Counted from the stretch's first letter, positions 23,752 through 34,997 are shown. The stretch is 64,000 nt of DNA from Oegoconia quadripuncta (GCA_949316235.1 OX438748.1:25794575-25858574), one strand, 5' to 3'. A program made the numbers and translations. Notes: generated by a model from the letters alone, not told the origin.

Positions 23752-24012
23752 GGCGTGGGGAGGGATTCCACCCGTATATAGTTAATATACTGAACATTAG
23801 CACTAAGAAGTTCGATTCTTCATTCATCATCCGAACAGCCAAGGCATGGAACTCCCTTCCGGCGTCAAGCTTTCCTGAATCCTACAACCTTGGGATCTTC
23901 AAGAACAGAGTGAATAGGCATTTACTGGGATCGTGTGCTTCATCTTCGACCATATCGTCACTTTCCATCAGGTGAGATTGTGGTGAAACGCGAATCCAGT
24001 CAATCATAAAAA
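23752..24012 (+). pseudogene. LINE-E C-terminal fragment with poly-A
   Basis: Same block as 22910-23153 on the other strand: 'ggcgtggggagggattcca', a WNSLPAS coding stretch, 'catcaggtgagattgtggt', then an A tail at 24006-24012. Confidence 0.75.
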
Positions 24013-24888
24013 AAGTCTTCAACTATTGGGTATTTTTACCTGCTTCATTTCTTTTAGAAAAAATGTCCAGTCATCAAGAAAATATTCTATTTGGACAAAA
24101 TTCTTTTTCGATTGATCGATTTTGTTTCTTGTAAGGATCAAAAGATTAATTAATATAATGTACTAAAAATTTTAGAAATTGCACAAAACTTCTCCCATTA
24201 CATTTTGTAGGAAATGTGACTCCAACTTACTTTTATATTCTGGAATAGATTTTTTGGTACATAATGATGGGTACAAAAAATATTAAGGAATTATATAAAA
24301 TTAAAAAAAAAACCGCCGAGAAGCGTGTCGGGCTATGCGTTCCGTCTTTCCCTCATGAAAATGAAAAAAAGTATATTTTTTAAGAACAAAAAAAAAATTT
24401 TTTCTCAATAAATTTTGCCAAAGTTACTAGTAGGATTTAGATTGGTTATCAATATTATTTACAAAATTATAGTTTCATTTCAATTGATTAATGTTCAAAT
24501 TGGTTTTTTATTGAAAATTTTCAGAATTTTTTTTGGTGCTTGATTAAAAAAATATCGAGCACGATCTGTCAGTATTTTTCAAGACGCTCCTTCTATTACT
24601 ACAAGTATATATATATATATATACTTCCCATCACTTGTACACAATATTCTGCCTTTCTCACACATCAAAACTCAAAATATACAAATTGCAGGGAATTATA
24701 AAGAAAATTGCAACATCTCTTCGAATTCCCGCCAAAAAGCCTAAAAGAAAGTCGTCGCCAAATGTAAGCGAATACAAAATTGCTTTCCCATAATGGCAAA
24801 AAACCGTTAGAGGCAATTCCACTCGGAGCCGTTAAATTAATTTATCGATTCATAAATAATTTATTGTCTATGAAACATTCATTAATGC
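24013..24888. other. AT-rich stretch with a TA microsatellite
   Basis: (TA)n at 24606-24625. 'ccgccgagaagcgtgtcggg' at 24313 may be a LINE trace. Nothing else recognised. Confidence 0.35.
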
Positions 24889-24927
24889 GATTCAGTGTCG
24901 TGATAATAGGTATCGCGACACTGAATC
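24889..24927. repeat. 17-bp hairpin
   Basis: Arms 24889-24905 and 24911-24927 with one G.T pair and a 5-nt loop; core 'attcagtgtcg'. Confidence 0.85.
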
Positions 24928-25013
24928 TGAGGAATGATTTTAATATTGATGGAAATCAAAATTGTATAATATTAATATAGATCGCAATAGGTGTGGTAGG
25001 TTTATAATATAAT

Positions 25014-25225
25014 GTAACTACTTAATATTATAAATGAGAAAGTTTAGATGTTTGTTTGTTTATTTGTTCATATGTTTGTTTGCGAAATGGATGAACGGAT
25101 TTGGCTGAAATTTGGTATATAGATAGAACGTACCCTGGATTAAAACATAGAAATTTTTTATCCAGATAAAGAAATTGCCGCGATAAAGTCGTTCCACGCA
25201 GGCGAAGCCGCGGGCGGAAAGCTGG
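25014..25225 (+). mobile_element. Short Helitron-like element
   Basis: 'aatattataaatgagaaag' near the start, 'ggctgaaatttggtatatag' in the body, 'gcgaagccgcgggcggaaag' hairpin and CTGG terminus. Confidence 0.7.
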
Positions 25226-25359
25226 TATAATTATGTAACATAATAAATAATTTATTAATATATTAATAATAAGCTCGCATTTTGTATATCTTACTCTTAA
25301 GTATCACTGTAATTGTTTTCTGTGTATGCAATAAAGTGTTATTAATATTATTATTATTT

Positions 25360-26120
25360 TCAGGCAACTAAGACCCATAGATATATATACATATTACACA
25401 AAACCACCGGAATACGACGCCTTTTGGCCAGAAGTCCTCTTTCAGTAAGGTCCAGGTGATCAGTCGGTATTCTAGCTAGAAACGTTTTAAAATGGATGTT
25501 GTTTAGAAATAGGTTTAGACGCAAGTATGCAATAGTAGTAATCAACTGCTCACCTGGTGAACCCGGATGACCGCACTGATCTCCACTGGCAAGTGATGGA
25601 TCCCAACCCTTATGGCTAGGTTGAGACTACAGACGCACACACAGATAGAAAGAATAGAAAGAATGCAGAAGGTCTCTGACAGCGAAAAGCACCAAAGCAC
25701 AGTCACTTTTCGACACAGCGCGCACAGTGGTCGTAAGGTCTCTGCTCCACTGTCAGAGGTCGACAGTAGGCGGGGGTGGGTGCGGGGAAAGGGGCCGCAC
25801 CGTACATCAAAGAACACGAAATGGGCAAGTTGACCACAGATTGGTACTTGCATCTAAATATTCCAAACAGATGTAGTGACTGGAATTCATACGAGGTTCT
25901 TCGCCTTCAGCTGGATGTAGTCTACCACATACTATGTAGTGATCCACATCGTGGGTGTCGCGCAGCAGGCAGCAGGAAGTTGGGCCCTCGTTGTGGTGCC
26001 GCGCTTGTTTTGGTGCGATCCCCTTTGGTGCTTCTTCTGGACGACAGTGAAGTAAATATTAAATTAAAACCATTAAAATTCGATGAAATTATGTTTCAAG
26101 TTAATAAGCTTTCGCGCTGA
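25360..26120. other. Unassigned block with several open frames
   Basis: GC-richer than its surroundings; frames of 103 (minus, 25542-25853) and 114 codons (plus, 25776-26120) overlap on opposite strands. No family motif was seen. It could be decayed retrotransposon sequence. Confidence 0.3.
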
Positions 26121-26428
26121 GATTATAACTTTTCGAGATTTTGATGCATTGAGACTGTGAACTTTCGAGCTCATAATTTTGTCGATGTTTTAGACTATCG
26201 AGCTAATATTTTCGAGAAAATAATATTTGATCCAATGGCATTCGATTTCAAGTAGGAAATCCGATGGAAATCAGTTACGCAGTTTTGGAGATACTAAGCT
26301 TTTAACATATCTGGATGATATAATCCCGTGTTTTCTCGGAAGTTCTCCAAACATTGACCGTGTGCGCTTTAAAGTCAATATACTATAAGAAGAGATATAG
26401 AAAGAACCTTGTGTAGCACTGCATAGTA

Positions 26429-26924
26429 TGACGTCATCAGTTACGCAGCGACGTCGGCGCTACGCCGTAGTCATCTCAGTGCTACGCGAGGGAAAGATGC
26501 AGGGAAGGTTCTTTTCCTATTTGAGCTATCAGAGAGAGCGTGTGTCAATTGTTGATAAATTAAATATCACAGATATTATTTACGAGTTGTCTCATTTCTG
26601 GGCTCTAACAATACCGACATGAAAAAAAAGATCAATCCAAGTGTCATTGTCCATCATCATTCGTGTTAAAACACACACTGTATAATATGTACCCCAGCTT
26701 ATAAAAAATACTTATAATAATCGTACTTCTGTAGAAAAAGTGGAATTTCCTTCCCGGTACGTGACGTCACGCACGCGGAGCGAGATTTCAAAGGAAACCG
26801 GCAGAAGTGACGTCAAGCATACATTATGAACCGCACTCGCAAAGCGTCTGTGACCTTCGAATAATCCTTTTAAATTTATCGTCAAATGTCATAAGGCTAT
26901 TGATGATGGCGATGGGTGACGTCA
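26429..26924. promoter_or_regulatory. Cluster of four perfect CRE octamers
   Basis: TGACGTCA at 26429, 26762, 26808 and 26917, within 496 bp. CREB/ATF-family bZIP proteins bind this palindrome. Local sequence is less AT-rich than average. No gene start is recognised close by; a 117-codon minus-strand frame lies at 26965-27318. Confidence 0.4.
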
Positions 26925-26964
26925 ATTGCGTCTAACGAAAAGCCAGACGAGGGCGAATCTTATC

Positions 26965-27318
26965 CTAGGTAAAGGACATCTCGCCCACTCCGAGCGGGGA
27001 CTTCTCAGTATTGTACGGGCGCAGACATAGATAAGATGTTGCTAGCTGTTTTCGCGACGGAACCATTTTGTCCATATGTTCACCATGATATATCTTGACA
27101 GCCCATTTAGAATAAGTTGTGGCGTTGTCAGATGGAATAGCGTAGCTTGTAAAAGTGGCTGTAACGTGAACTATAATCCCATCCATTACATGGTCAATCT
27201 GAGTTATCAATAGGGCTACTCTCGATTGAAGCCCAGTCACCGAATAACGCTCGCGTGCAAAACTACGATAAGAAGTAAGTAGGTACCAAATTTGTTCGAC
27301 CAAGTTTTTCCGTAACAC
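26965..27318 (-). other. Unassigned 117-codon open frame
   Basis: Starts MLRKNLVEQIWYLLTSYRSF and ends near GVGEMSFT. No recognised domain, and no supporting splice or homology evidence. Length alone does not prove coding. Confidence 0.2.
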
Positions 27319-27839
27319 GCATTATATACAGTCCACAAGATAAGGTAGAGCTTAAAAACATTTGAATTCGTTACCAATGAATTAGGATACAGGTGTCGAA
27401 GAAAAAGTACTACACGATAATTTGTAACTTTTTTTCAGCCAAAAATAATCACCTCAACATTGTTCTCATTTTCACATGAAAACAATGTAAAACACTTTAA
27501 AATTCTACCGGTTAAGTCCGTAACAATCGATCCCATTGGAAAAAAAAGGAAAAGGAACCGGGTAGCTACATTAAATGTAATGTAACCACCCTTTTTCAAT
27601 ATTCCTTTATTCGACAATTCGCGGCGAAATAATGACCACCAATTGCGATCTCGGTCGCAAAATAGATTTTCTGGCTTGCTTGTTTTATATCGGGAGTATC
27701 ATGAAATTGCAATAACCGTTTGGAATTGTTAAATCTTATTTATGAAATTCGATGATTGAACATTGATAGCAAATGATCCGTTTATGTAGTGTATTGATAA
27801 CCTTGCCTTATTTCGGTGTTTCACCGTAGCGTAATGGTT

Positions 27840-28165
27840 TTTTTTTTAATCTTTATATTATTTAGGGATTTTTGTCCTATGGGACATGTCAATCCCATTG
27901 TGCCAACACAACACTGACAGGAAAAATAATATATATATCATAACAAAGATAATGAGAGTCACTAGCCAGAAAGTTCAGTGACCAGTTGACAAAGTAACCT
28001 AGCTGCCTCAGATGTCGGAGAGGACAAAATAGTCTGCACATTTCCTATGTCCAACCAGTTTAATTTTATCTTTCTGATTAGTGTCTTCCTCTTCGTCTTG
28101 TTCCTGACACACTCCATCAATAGATGTTACACATCTTCCACCTTGTCACAACATCCACAATTTAA
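27840..28165 (-). pseudogene. LINE ORF2 C-terminal fragment with CCHC-like motif
   Basis: On the minus strand from 28165: NCGCCDKVEDV, an in-frame TAA, then HLLMECVRNKTKRKTLIRK, LNWLDIGNVQTILSS and EAARLLCQLV. C-x2-C ... H-x3-[EC] followed by basic residues is the zinc-knuckle-like end of Jockey/I-type ORF2 proteins. The remaining 130 bp to about 27840 behaves as 3' UTR. Broken by the stop codon. Confidence 0.6.
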
Positions 28166-29094
28166 CTTTTGAATAAACTTTCTTCATCAGATATGCAAAT
28201 TTACTTCAACATAAACGCATATCGTTTAGTCAGCGCCGATACCAATCTTAAATATATAAAGGAAGAAACTGACTGACTGACTGACTGACTGACTGACATA
28301 TCAACGCACAGGCCAAACCGCTGGGTCTAGAGTTTCCAAATTTGGCACGTAGGTTCCTTACGAGGTCTAGGGGAGCACTAAGAAAGGATTTTTCAAAATT
28401 CACCCTTTAAGGGGGTGAAACAGGGGTGGGAAGTTTGTATGAAGAAACAGTATAACTTGGACATTTCGATTATTTTCGACTCGAAACTTCGCAAGAGTAC
28501 TCCTAGGAACAAATAAGCTAATACGTGTTTTGAGATTTTTCGAAAAACAACCCCCTGGGTTGTAAAATGGGGGTTAAAACCGTAAAATCGATATTGGTGT
28601 CGTTATTTAGGTTTTATGGGATGTTGATTTTGAAAATGACATTTATTTTAAGCCAACCCTCTAGGGGTGAGATAGGGGTGGGGGATGATACCAAAAAGTC
28701 TATATTGGTGTCGTTATTTAGGTTTTTTGGGACGTTGATTGCGAAAATGACATTTATTTTGAAGCTAACCCCTTGGGGTTAGAGAATGCGATAAGGGTGA
28801 GTTGAGATTTTTCGAAAAACAGCCCCCTGGGGTGTGAAATGGGGGTTGAAACCATAAAATCGATATTGGTGTCGTTATTTAGGTTTTTTGGGATGTTGAT
28901 TATGAAAATGACATTTATTTTAAGCCAACCCTCTAGGGGTGAGATAGAGGTGGGGGATGATACCAAAAAAGTCTATATTGGTGTCGTTATTTAGGTTTTT
29001 TGGGACGTTGATTGCGAAAATGACATTTATTTTGAAGCTAACCCCTTACGGGTTGCGATAGTGGTAGGGGTTAAAATCACAAATTCAAATTGGT

Positions 29095-29395
29095 GTCGAA
29101 GTCGAAGAGTCAAAGTCGAAGGCTCAAAGTCGAAGACTCAAAGTCGAAGGCTCAAAGTCAAAGGCTCAAAGACGAAGGCTCAAATTCGAAGGCTCAAAGT
29201 CGAAGGCTGAAAGTCGAAGGCTCAAAGTCGAAGGCTAAAAGTCGAAGACTCAAAGTCGAAGACTCAAAGTCGAAAGCTCAAAGTCGAAGGCTCAAAGTCG
29301 AAGGCTTAAAATCGAAGGCTCAAAGACGAAGGCTCAAAGTCGAAGGCTCAAAATCGAAGACTCAAAGTCGAGGACTCAAAGTCGAAAAGTAAAAT
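29095..29395. repeat. 14-bp minisatellite
   Basis: About 21 copies of GTCGAAGGCTCAAA with variants. The 14-bp period shifts frame each unit, yet the plus strand stays open (KSKAQSRRLKVEGS period). Confidence 0.9.
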
Positions 29396-29675
29396 TCATA
29401 GTCAAAGTCATGTCAAAGTCATAGTCAAAATCATAGTCAAAGTCATAGTCATAGGCAAAGTCATAGTCAAAGTCATAGTCAAAGTCATAGTCAAAGTCAT
29501 AGTCAAAGTCATAGTCAAAGTCATAGTCAAAGTCATAGTCAAAGTCATAGTCAATGTCAAAATCATAGTCAAAGTCATAGTCATAGTCAAAGTCAAAGTC
29601 GTAGTCAATGTCATAGTCGAAGTCATAGTCAAAGTCATAGTTAAAGTTTTAGTCAAAGTCATAGTCATAGTCAAA
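29396..29675. repeat. 12-bp minisatellite
   Basis: About 22 copies of AGTCATAGTCAA with variants, adjoining the 14-bp array. The minus strand is open (MTLT repeats) as a by-product. Confidence 0.9.
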
Positions 29676-30157
29676 GGGGTGAATAGAATTTCCAAATTTG
29701 GCACGTAGGTTCCTTACGAGGTCTAGGGGAGCACTAAGAAAGGATTTTTCAAAATTCACCCTTTAAGGGGGTGAAACAGGAGTGGGAAGTTTGTATGAAG
29801 AAACAGTATAACTTGGACATTTCGACTATTTTCGAATCGAAACTTCGCAAGAGTACTCCTAGGAACAAATAAGCTAATACGTGTTTTGAGATTTTTCGAA
29901 TTCAACCCCCTGGGTTGTGAAATGGGGGTTAAAACCATAAAATCGATATTGGTGTCGTTATTTAGGTTTTATGGGATGTTGATTATGAAAATGACATTTA
30001 TTTTAAGTTAACCCTCTAGGGTTGAGATAGGGGTGGGGGTTGATACCAAAAAAGTCAATATTGGTGTCATTATTTAGGTTTTTTGGGACGTTGATTACGA
30101 AAATGCCATTTGTTTTGAAGCTAACCCCTTGGGGTTAGAGAATGAGATAAGGGTGAG

Positions 30158-30613
30158 TTGAACACTTTGCACCCACCGGGTATGCCATATCACAGACTTT
30201 TACTACGTGTGGGTGCACCTGTTATGTTATTGAGAAATTTAAAGCCACCCAAACTTTGTAACGGTACTAGGTTGCAAGTCAAGGCTTTGCACCGGAACGT
30301 AGTAGAGGCCACTATTTTAACAGGACCTGCTCAGGGAGAAACAGTGTTTGTACCGCGTATTCCATTAATACCAAATGATCTTCCCTTTGAATTCAAAAGG
30401 CTTCAGTTTCCACTAAAGGTCTGTTTTGCCATGACAATAAATAAGTCGCAGGGGCAAACTCTCAAATTCGCCGGAGTAGACCTACGACAGGACTGTTTCT
30501 CTCACGGTCAGTTCTATGTGGCATGCTCCCGTGTAAGTTCACCTCAAAGTTTGGTTCTATTGCTACCACCTTCAAACATGGCAAAAAATGTTGTTTATAA
30601 GGAAGTACTTTAA
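30158..30613 (+). pseudogene. Helitron Pif1-like helicase, C-terminal fragment
   Basis: 151 codons to a TAA at 30611-30613. In order: VGAPVMLLRNLKPPKLCNGT (domain 2 entry), FPLKVCFAMTINKSQGQTLK (motif around TINKSQGQT, used in ATP-coupled translocation), FSHGQFYVACSRVSSPQSLV (the SRV..P nucleotide-binding motif VI). Pif1-type helicases in Helitrons unwind DNA for rolling-circle transposition. Walker A and B and the whole Rep domain are missing. The 5' boundary is abrupt against repeat sequence at about 30150. Confidence 0.88.
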
Positions 30614-31012
30614 TAAATATAAACTACTTACTTTAATAAATATAAAGTACTTTAATAAATAGAAAGGTCTTTTAATGGATCCATGTCTTAATTCATTTAC
30701 CTGGCAAAACATCAACATGGTTCCACATACCTGTTATCTGCCCAGGGTCTTTTCCTGTTTGAGATAAACTCTACATGGTAATTTTTCTGCTGAATGTATT
30801 CCCGTGGGAAAGTAATAAAGTGTTGATTCATGTAGTCTACGCGGACGAAGTCGCGGGCAGCTGCTAGTATTATATATACGCTTGTAAAGAATTAAAGGCC
30901 CTTGTTCGTGTAACATGACAATAGACTACGAGTCTTATTTACGGAACCCTCAGTTCTAGACCAACAACCATCTATAATACCACAGATATATACCTTACAG
31001 ACTAAGGTTGTC

Positions 31013-31172
31013 CGGTTGTCAGAGATAAGATAGCCAGTCCCCCAAATGCGTTGGGGTTTCCGGGTCAATACGCTTCCACCTTCGACCTCATCTTCACTTA
31101 ACATCAGGTGTGAATAATCACCATATTTGTTCGTACTTGACCATAAGGTCAAGTACGAACCCGTTGTGAATA
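31013..31172 (+). mobile_element. SINE-C 3' part with internal rearrangement
   Basis: 'gttgtcagagataagatagc' to 'gaacccgttgtg'. A local inverted duplication 'cgtacttgaccataaggtca' sits before the tail. Confidence 0.7.
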
Positions 31173-31192
31173 AAAATAAAAGCAAACTAACA

Positions 31193-31570
31193 TCTAACTA
31201 ATATTATAAATACGAAAGTTGGGATGTTTGTTTGTTTTGTTTGTGTTTGTTTGTGTTTGTTTATTTGTTTGATTGTTTGTTGCTCAGTTACGGAGAAACG
31301 GATGAGCGGATTTGGATGAAATTTGGCATATAGGTAGAACATACCCTGGATTAAGTAATCAGAGAGATCTTTTTATCCCCATGAATTAATTAGTTTCCGC
31401 GATATAAACACATTTACAATTAGGTTTCCGTTTTAAATACTAGAAGCTGAACTAATTTTGATAAAATCTATCTAAGAACCAGTGCTAGAAAACCTGCTAA
31501 CAAATATAAAAAAACCGCTTCCAAATCGGTTCACCCGTTTAAGAGCTCCGGTACCGCAGACACACATATG
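31193..31570 (+). mobile_element. Helitron-like 5' region
   Basis: TCTAACTAATATTATAAATA start, TTTG-rich stretch, 'gagcggatttggatgaaatt', 'aacataccctggattaag'. No clear 3' end. Confidence 0.6.
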
Positions 31571-31776
31571 AATATATATATACATTTATATTAACTAGTA
31601 TGTATGTAATTATTATATATAAAGATAAGCAATAGAAATAAATAATATATTTATTTTTATACCTTATAATATATACACACACGCACACACTATAGTCACA
31701 CACAACTTATAAATACATACATACACCATCACATTAACATCTACTAACCAATCATTCACCTTTTTACACTAACCCT

Positions 31777-31933
31777 CTTATTCATAAAAATTACAAACGC
31801 TTTATAAGCCTGTTTTACTTAAAGTATGTTTTGTCACTTTCTTTCATTGCAACATTACCTTATGAACGACAGAGACAAACATAATTTTACTAAAACAGGC
31901 TTATAACGCGTTTGTAATTTTTTTATGAATAAG
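31777..31933. mobile_element. MITE K: 157-bp palindromic element
   Basis: Left 'cttattcataaaaattacaa', right 'ttgtaatttttttatgaata'; second inverted block 'ataagcctgttttact'/'aaaacaggcttat'. Confidence 0.85.
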
Positions 31934-32242
31934 ATATTGTAATAATATGAATTATTACAATATATATTGTTATTATTAGTTCCAACTTACTAAATTAATT
32001 CCATACTATTATTATAATTAAGCTTGTTTACTTATCCATAAAAGAAATTTAACACATTACCTATAGTATTGTATTATACCTAATAAGATTCAAGTTTTTA
32101 AGGGGGGAGACCTGGTTACCCGAGATACAGGGTCACCTAGTTCGGGTACCAGTTCTTTCCGTAACATTGTTGTTGTAAGAATACCCTACAATAATTTCAA
32201 GAATACCCGCTAAGTTTTTGTTATGGAAGGAAACAATAAATA

Positions 32243-32382
32243 TTTTTTTTTATGCACGACAGGTTCGTACTTGACCTCAATCACACCTGATGTTAAGTGA
32301 AGATGAGGTGGAAGGTGGAAGTGTAGGTACTGACCCGGAAACCCCAACACATTTGGGGGATTCCCGGAAACCCCAACAAAAC
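32243..32382 (-). mobile_element. SINE-C 3' fragment
   Basis: Poly-T then 'gacctcaatcacacctgatg' and 'gaccCggaaaccccaacac'. Confidence 0.75.
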
Positions 32383-32867
32383 AACTTTACTTACACACAT
32401 ATATACATTAGTGGTCAAACTTATAATACCCCTCTTTTCGCGTCAAGGGTTAAAAACTGAAGGTTACGAAGACAGAGATTTGTTTCCAAACAAAATGGCC
32501 GACAAATATACATGAAATATCGTTACAGTCAGAGGATCTCTTGTCTGCGTCCACTAAATAGCGGATTGAATTATCTGATGCGATATTTCTTCATGACAGT
32601 TTGACATGGTTGGATAAATAGCTCTACTATGCCTTTCAGAACTGTGTTGCCAACCACAGATTATTAAGTGCTCATCATTGTTTAAAAATATGATAGGTAT
32701 TCAGATTGGTACACTTGTTAGATGAACAAAATTTAAATTTAACAACCTTTTCAACAATAGTTAATTTAGATATTTAAGTGTCATTTGTGTGTATCGTGGC
32801 GACCGTGATTTGTGATGTAGTCGTTTTACAAGCTTTTATTTACTTTGCAATTATAAATAATAAATAA

Positions 32868-33215
32868 ATAATTCGGACACTTACACCAATCATCTAGTCC
32901 CAAACTAAGCAAAGCTTGTACTATTTTTTTTTTATGCATAACGGGTTGGTACTTGACCTCAATCACACCTGATGTTAAGTGAAGATGAGGTCGAAGAATG
33001 AAGCGTACTGATATCTTATCTCTGACAACCGGAACACGACAATGCTATTAACATTGCTGCTTGGCGGCAGATTTAGATAAGATGGTGGTAGCTAGCCAGG
33101 CGCACACTATGGATACTAGATAACGGATAAACATACATAAATATTTATAAAACATCCATGACTCAGGAATAAATGTTCATATTCATCACACAAACATTTG
33201 TCGGTCGTGGGATTT
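32868..33215 (-). mobile_element. SINE-B interrupted by SINE-C
   Basis: 'acttacaccaatcatctag' ... 'aagcttgtactat' is separated from 'actatggatactagataacg' by a SINE-C insertion. The SINE-B head is lost near 33215. Confidence 0.8.
32925..33105 (-). mobile_element. SINE-C, 5'-truncated, nested
   Basis: Poly-T (A tail) at 32925-32934, body to 'gctagccaggcg'. Flanked by ACTAT at 32920-32924 and 33106-33110. Confidence 0.88.
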
Positions 33216-34204
33216 GGGATGGGTTTGTGATTTATTATTTAGCACAATCTGCTGTCGTACGACATGAAATCTTTTGCGTTCCTTCGCTAATAATCTGCCG
33301 TTTAAGTCGCATGTGTTCGACAAATTTGGTACTACGTAACCCTTACATAAGCGCTCTAGAAGAATATTGGGATATACGTCTAATGGATAGACGTATCTTA
33401 CCATAATTTACTTCTAGGGCGATTACGTGGTACCAGTTTTAACGATCAATCGCTAGCCAGATAAACGTCAAATTTTACGGTGAAAAAGCCACGCGAAGTC
33501 GCGGGAGGAAAGCTGTAGTAAACAATAAAATTCGAGTTCAGATTTCATTATCAACAACTGTTATCGTACCCGCAACGGCCATTGTTCATTCAACGATATA
33601 ATTGTACGGTGAAACAAAATTACCAATTACAAAGGTGTGGTAAGTGTTAAACGTAATAATTTAAGAGCCAATAGTGTACCGCGTTTCCGAGAGCAAATGT
33701 ACCGTACCCATGGGGGAGATAACGCATAATATATTTTGTCGGGTTTTCACAGCTCGCTTGAAAACACGAGAGCTACGCAATGCGGCATTATGCAGGGAAG
33801 TTCCGCGTTCCTTTTTTGAATTTAAATTTTGTCGCCTTTTACCGGAATTTGAATAAGGAACCGTTTTTTCGGCGGGCCGAATAAGGGTTGCCAGTAATTT
33901 TTGCAGATAAAAATGGTGGTGATTTTCAATGGCTGTTTGATTTTGGAACACTTTCCCCTTTCTTTTTCTTGAAGCCAATTTTATTTTAGCGAAAAAAAAT
34001 TTTAAGAAGTGATAATAAGTATTACAAAATTTATTTTGTAACATGTATTCATTGCACTGACTATAAAGAAATTATGTCGATATATTGTGCAACATAGTAA
34101 ACAAGAGATTTTTTATGAACTTACTCAAACTAGGGCAAAGATTGGAAACACACATAACGCGTCAAACGCCAGTTGTTTTTATTCGGACGTTAATAAGTAC
34201 AGTC
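33216..34204. other. Unassigned stretch; possible decayed Helitron end
   Basis: 'cacgcgaagtcgcgggagga' at 33491-33510 resembles the Helitron 3' hairpin. A 127-codon minus-strand frame (33661-34044) has no recognised motif. Confidence 0.3.
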
Positions 34205-34274
34205 AGCTGCAGAGAAATATGACACTCTATTCACATATGACTGTAAGTTCAAGGGGTCATATTTCTCTGCAGCT
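34205..34274. repeat. 19-bp perfect inverted repeat
   Basis: AGCTGCAGAGAAATATGAC at 34205-34223 and its complement at 34256-34274, 32-nt spacer. Confidence 0.9.
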
Positions 34275-34325
34275 AAGTGTACATAGTGGCCACTGAAAGT
34301 TTTGAGTTTTCCCCCAATTGCCATT

Positions 34326-34373
34326 CTATCGTCAGTGGTAGTAAATGGGAAAAATCTTCCCATTTGACGATAG
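34326..34373. repeat. Bulged hairpin
   Basis: CTATCGTCA...AAATGGGA pairs with TCCCATTTGACGATAG; an 8-nt bulge lies on the left arm. Confidence 0.75.
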
Positions 34374-34787
34374 AGACTCTTTCCCAGTTGCAGCCACTGG
34401 TGGCAAAGTCTGTTTATAACATGGTTACTATGCAAATAATTAAGAAATAAACATAATATTTAATAATGAGTATGTTAAACATATCTCACAACAAGTGGCA
34501 CGCAAATTAATTTTATTTTTATTTCATTTACTCGTACATAATAAAAAGGCATAATAACAAAATATTTACAATATTATATTACTAATTTGAAGCAAATTAT
34601 AAATTCTTACTTCGCAAATAGTATTAATAACTTTACTTAAGTGGATGGAAAGCTTTAAACATACTAATTATCAAAGAACAAAGTGATAGAGCAGGGTTAA
34701 GCTAAAATTATAGCAGTAAAAACCGTTAGTAACGTACTAACTTCGTTTCTGTCCACATCTTGACGATCAACGACTAATTGTTACTAA

Positions 34788-34977
34788 ATTTAAATGTCCG
34801 CCTGGCTAGCTACCACTATCTTATTTGAATCTGCCGCCAAACAGATAGCCAGTTCCCCAAATAAGATGGGGTTTCTGGGTCAGTACGCTTCCACTTTCGA
34901 CCTCATCTTCACTTAACATCAGGTGTGATTGAGGTCAACTACTAACCAGTTGTGCATAAAAAGAAATAAAAATAAAT
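34788..34977 (+). mobile_element. SINE-C 3' part
   Basis: 'gtccgcctggctagctacca' to 'gttgtgcataaaaag'. Confidence 0.78.
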
Positions 34978-34997
34978 AATATTAACATGACCCCTTA

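Larger units (their letters stand above)
28246..30867 (+). mobile_element. Helitron, 2.6 kb, with helicase remnant
   Basis: Begins TC (TCTTAAATATATAAAGGAAG) after an A and ends with the hairpin 'gcggacgaagtcgcgggc' and CTAG before a T, the A|T insertion and TC...CTAG termini of Helitrons. Inside are five GACTGACT units, a duplicated 'gtttccaaatttggcacgt' module (28331 and 29688), two minisatellites and the C-terminal helicase fragment at 30158-30613. The replication-initiator part is absent, so it cannot move by itself. Confidence 0.85.

Noticed and set aside
29090..29392. 100-codon plus-strand open frame rich in Lys/Ser/Arg
   Set aside because: It is the translation of a 14-bp minisatellite lacking stop codons.
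29095..29675. CRISPR-like array
   Set aside because: Units are 12-14 bp in direct tandem with no unique spacers, and the context is an insect genome.
29408..29704. 98-codon minus-strand frame of MTLT repeats
   Set aside because: Product of the 12-bp minisatellite.
33661..34044. 127-codon minus-strand frame as a gene
   Set aside because: No recognised motif, no splice context, and an overlapping frame on the other strand; AT-rich chance frame is as likely.
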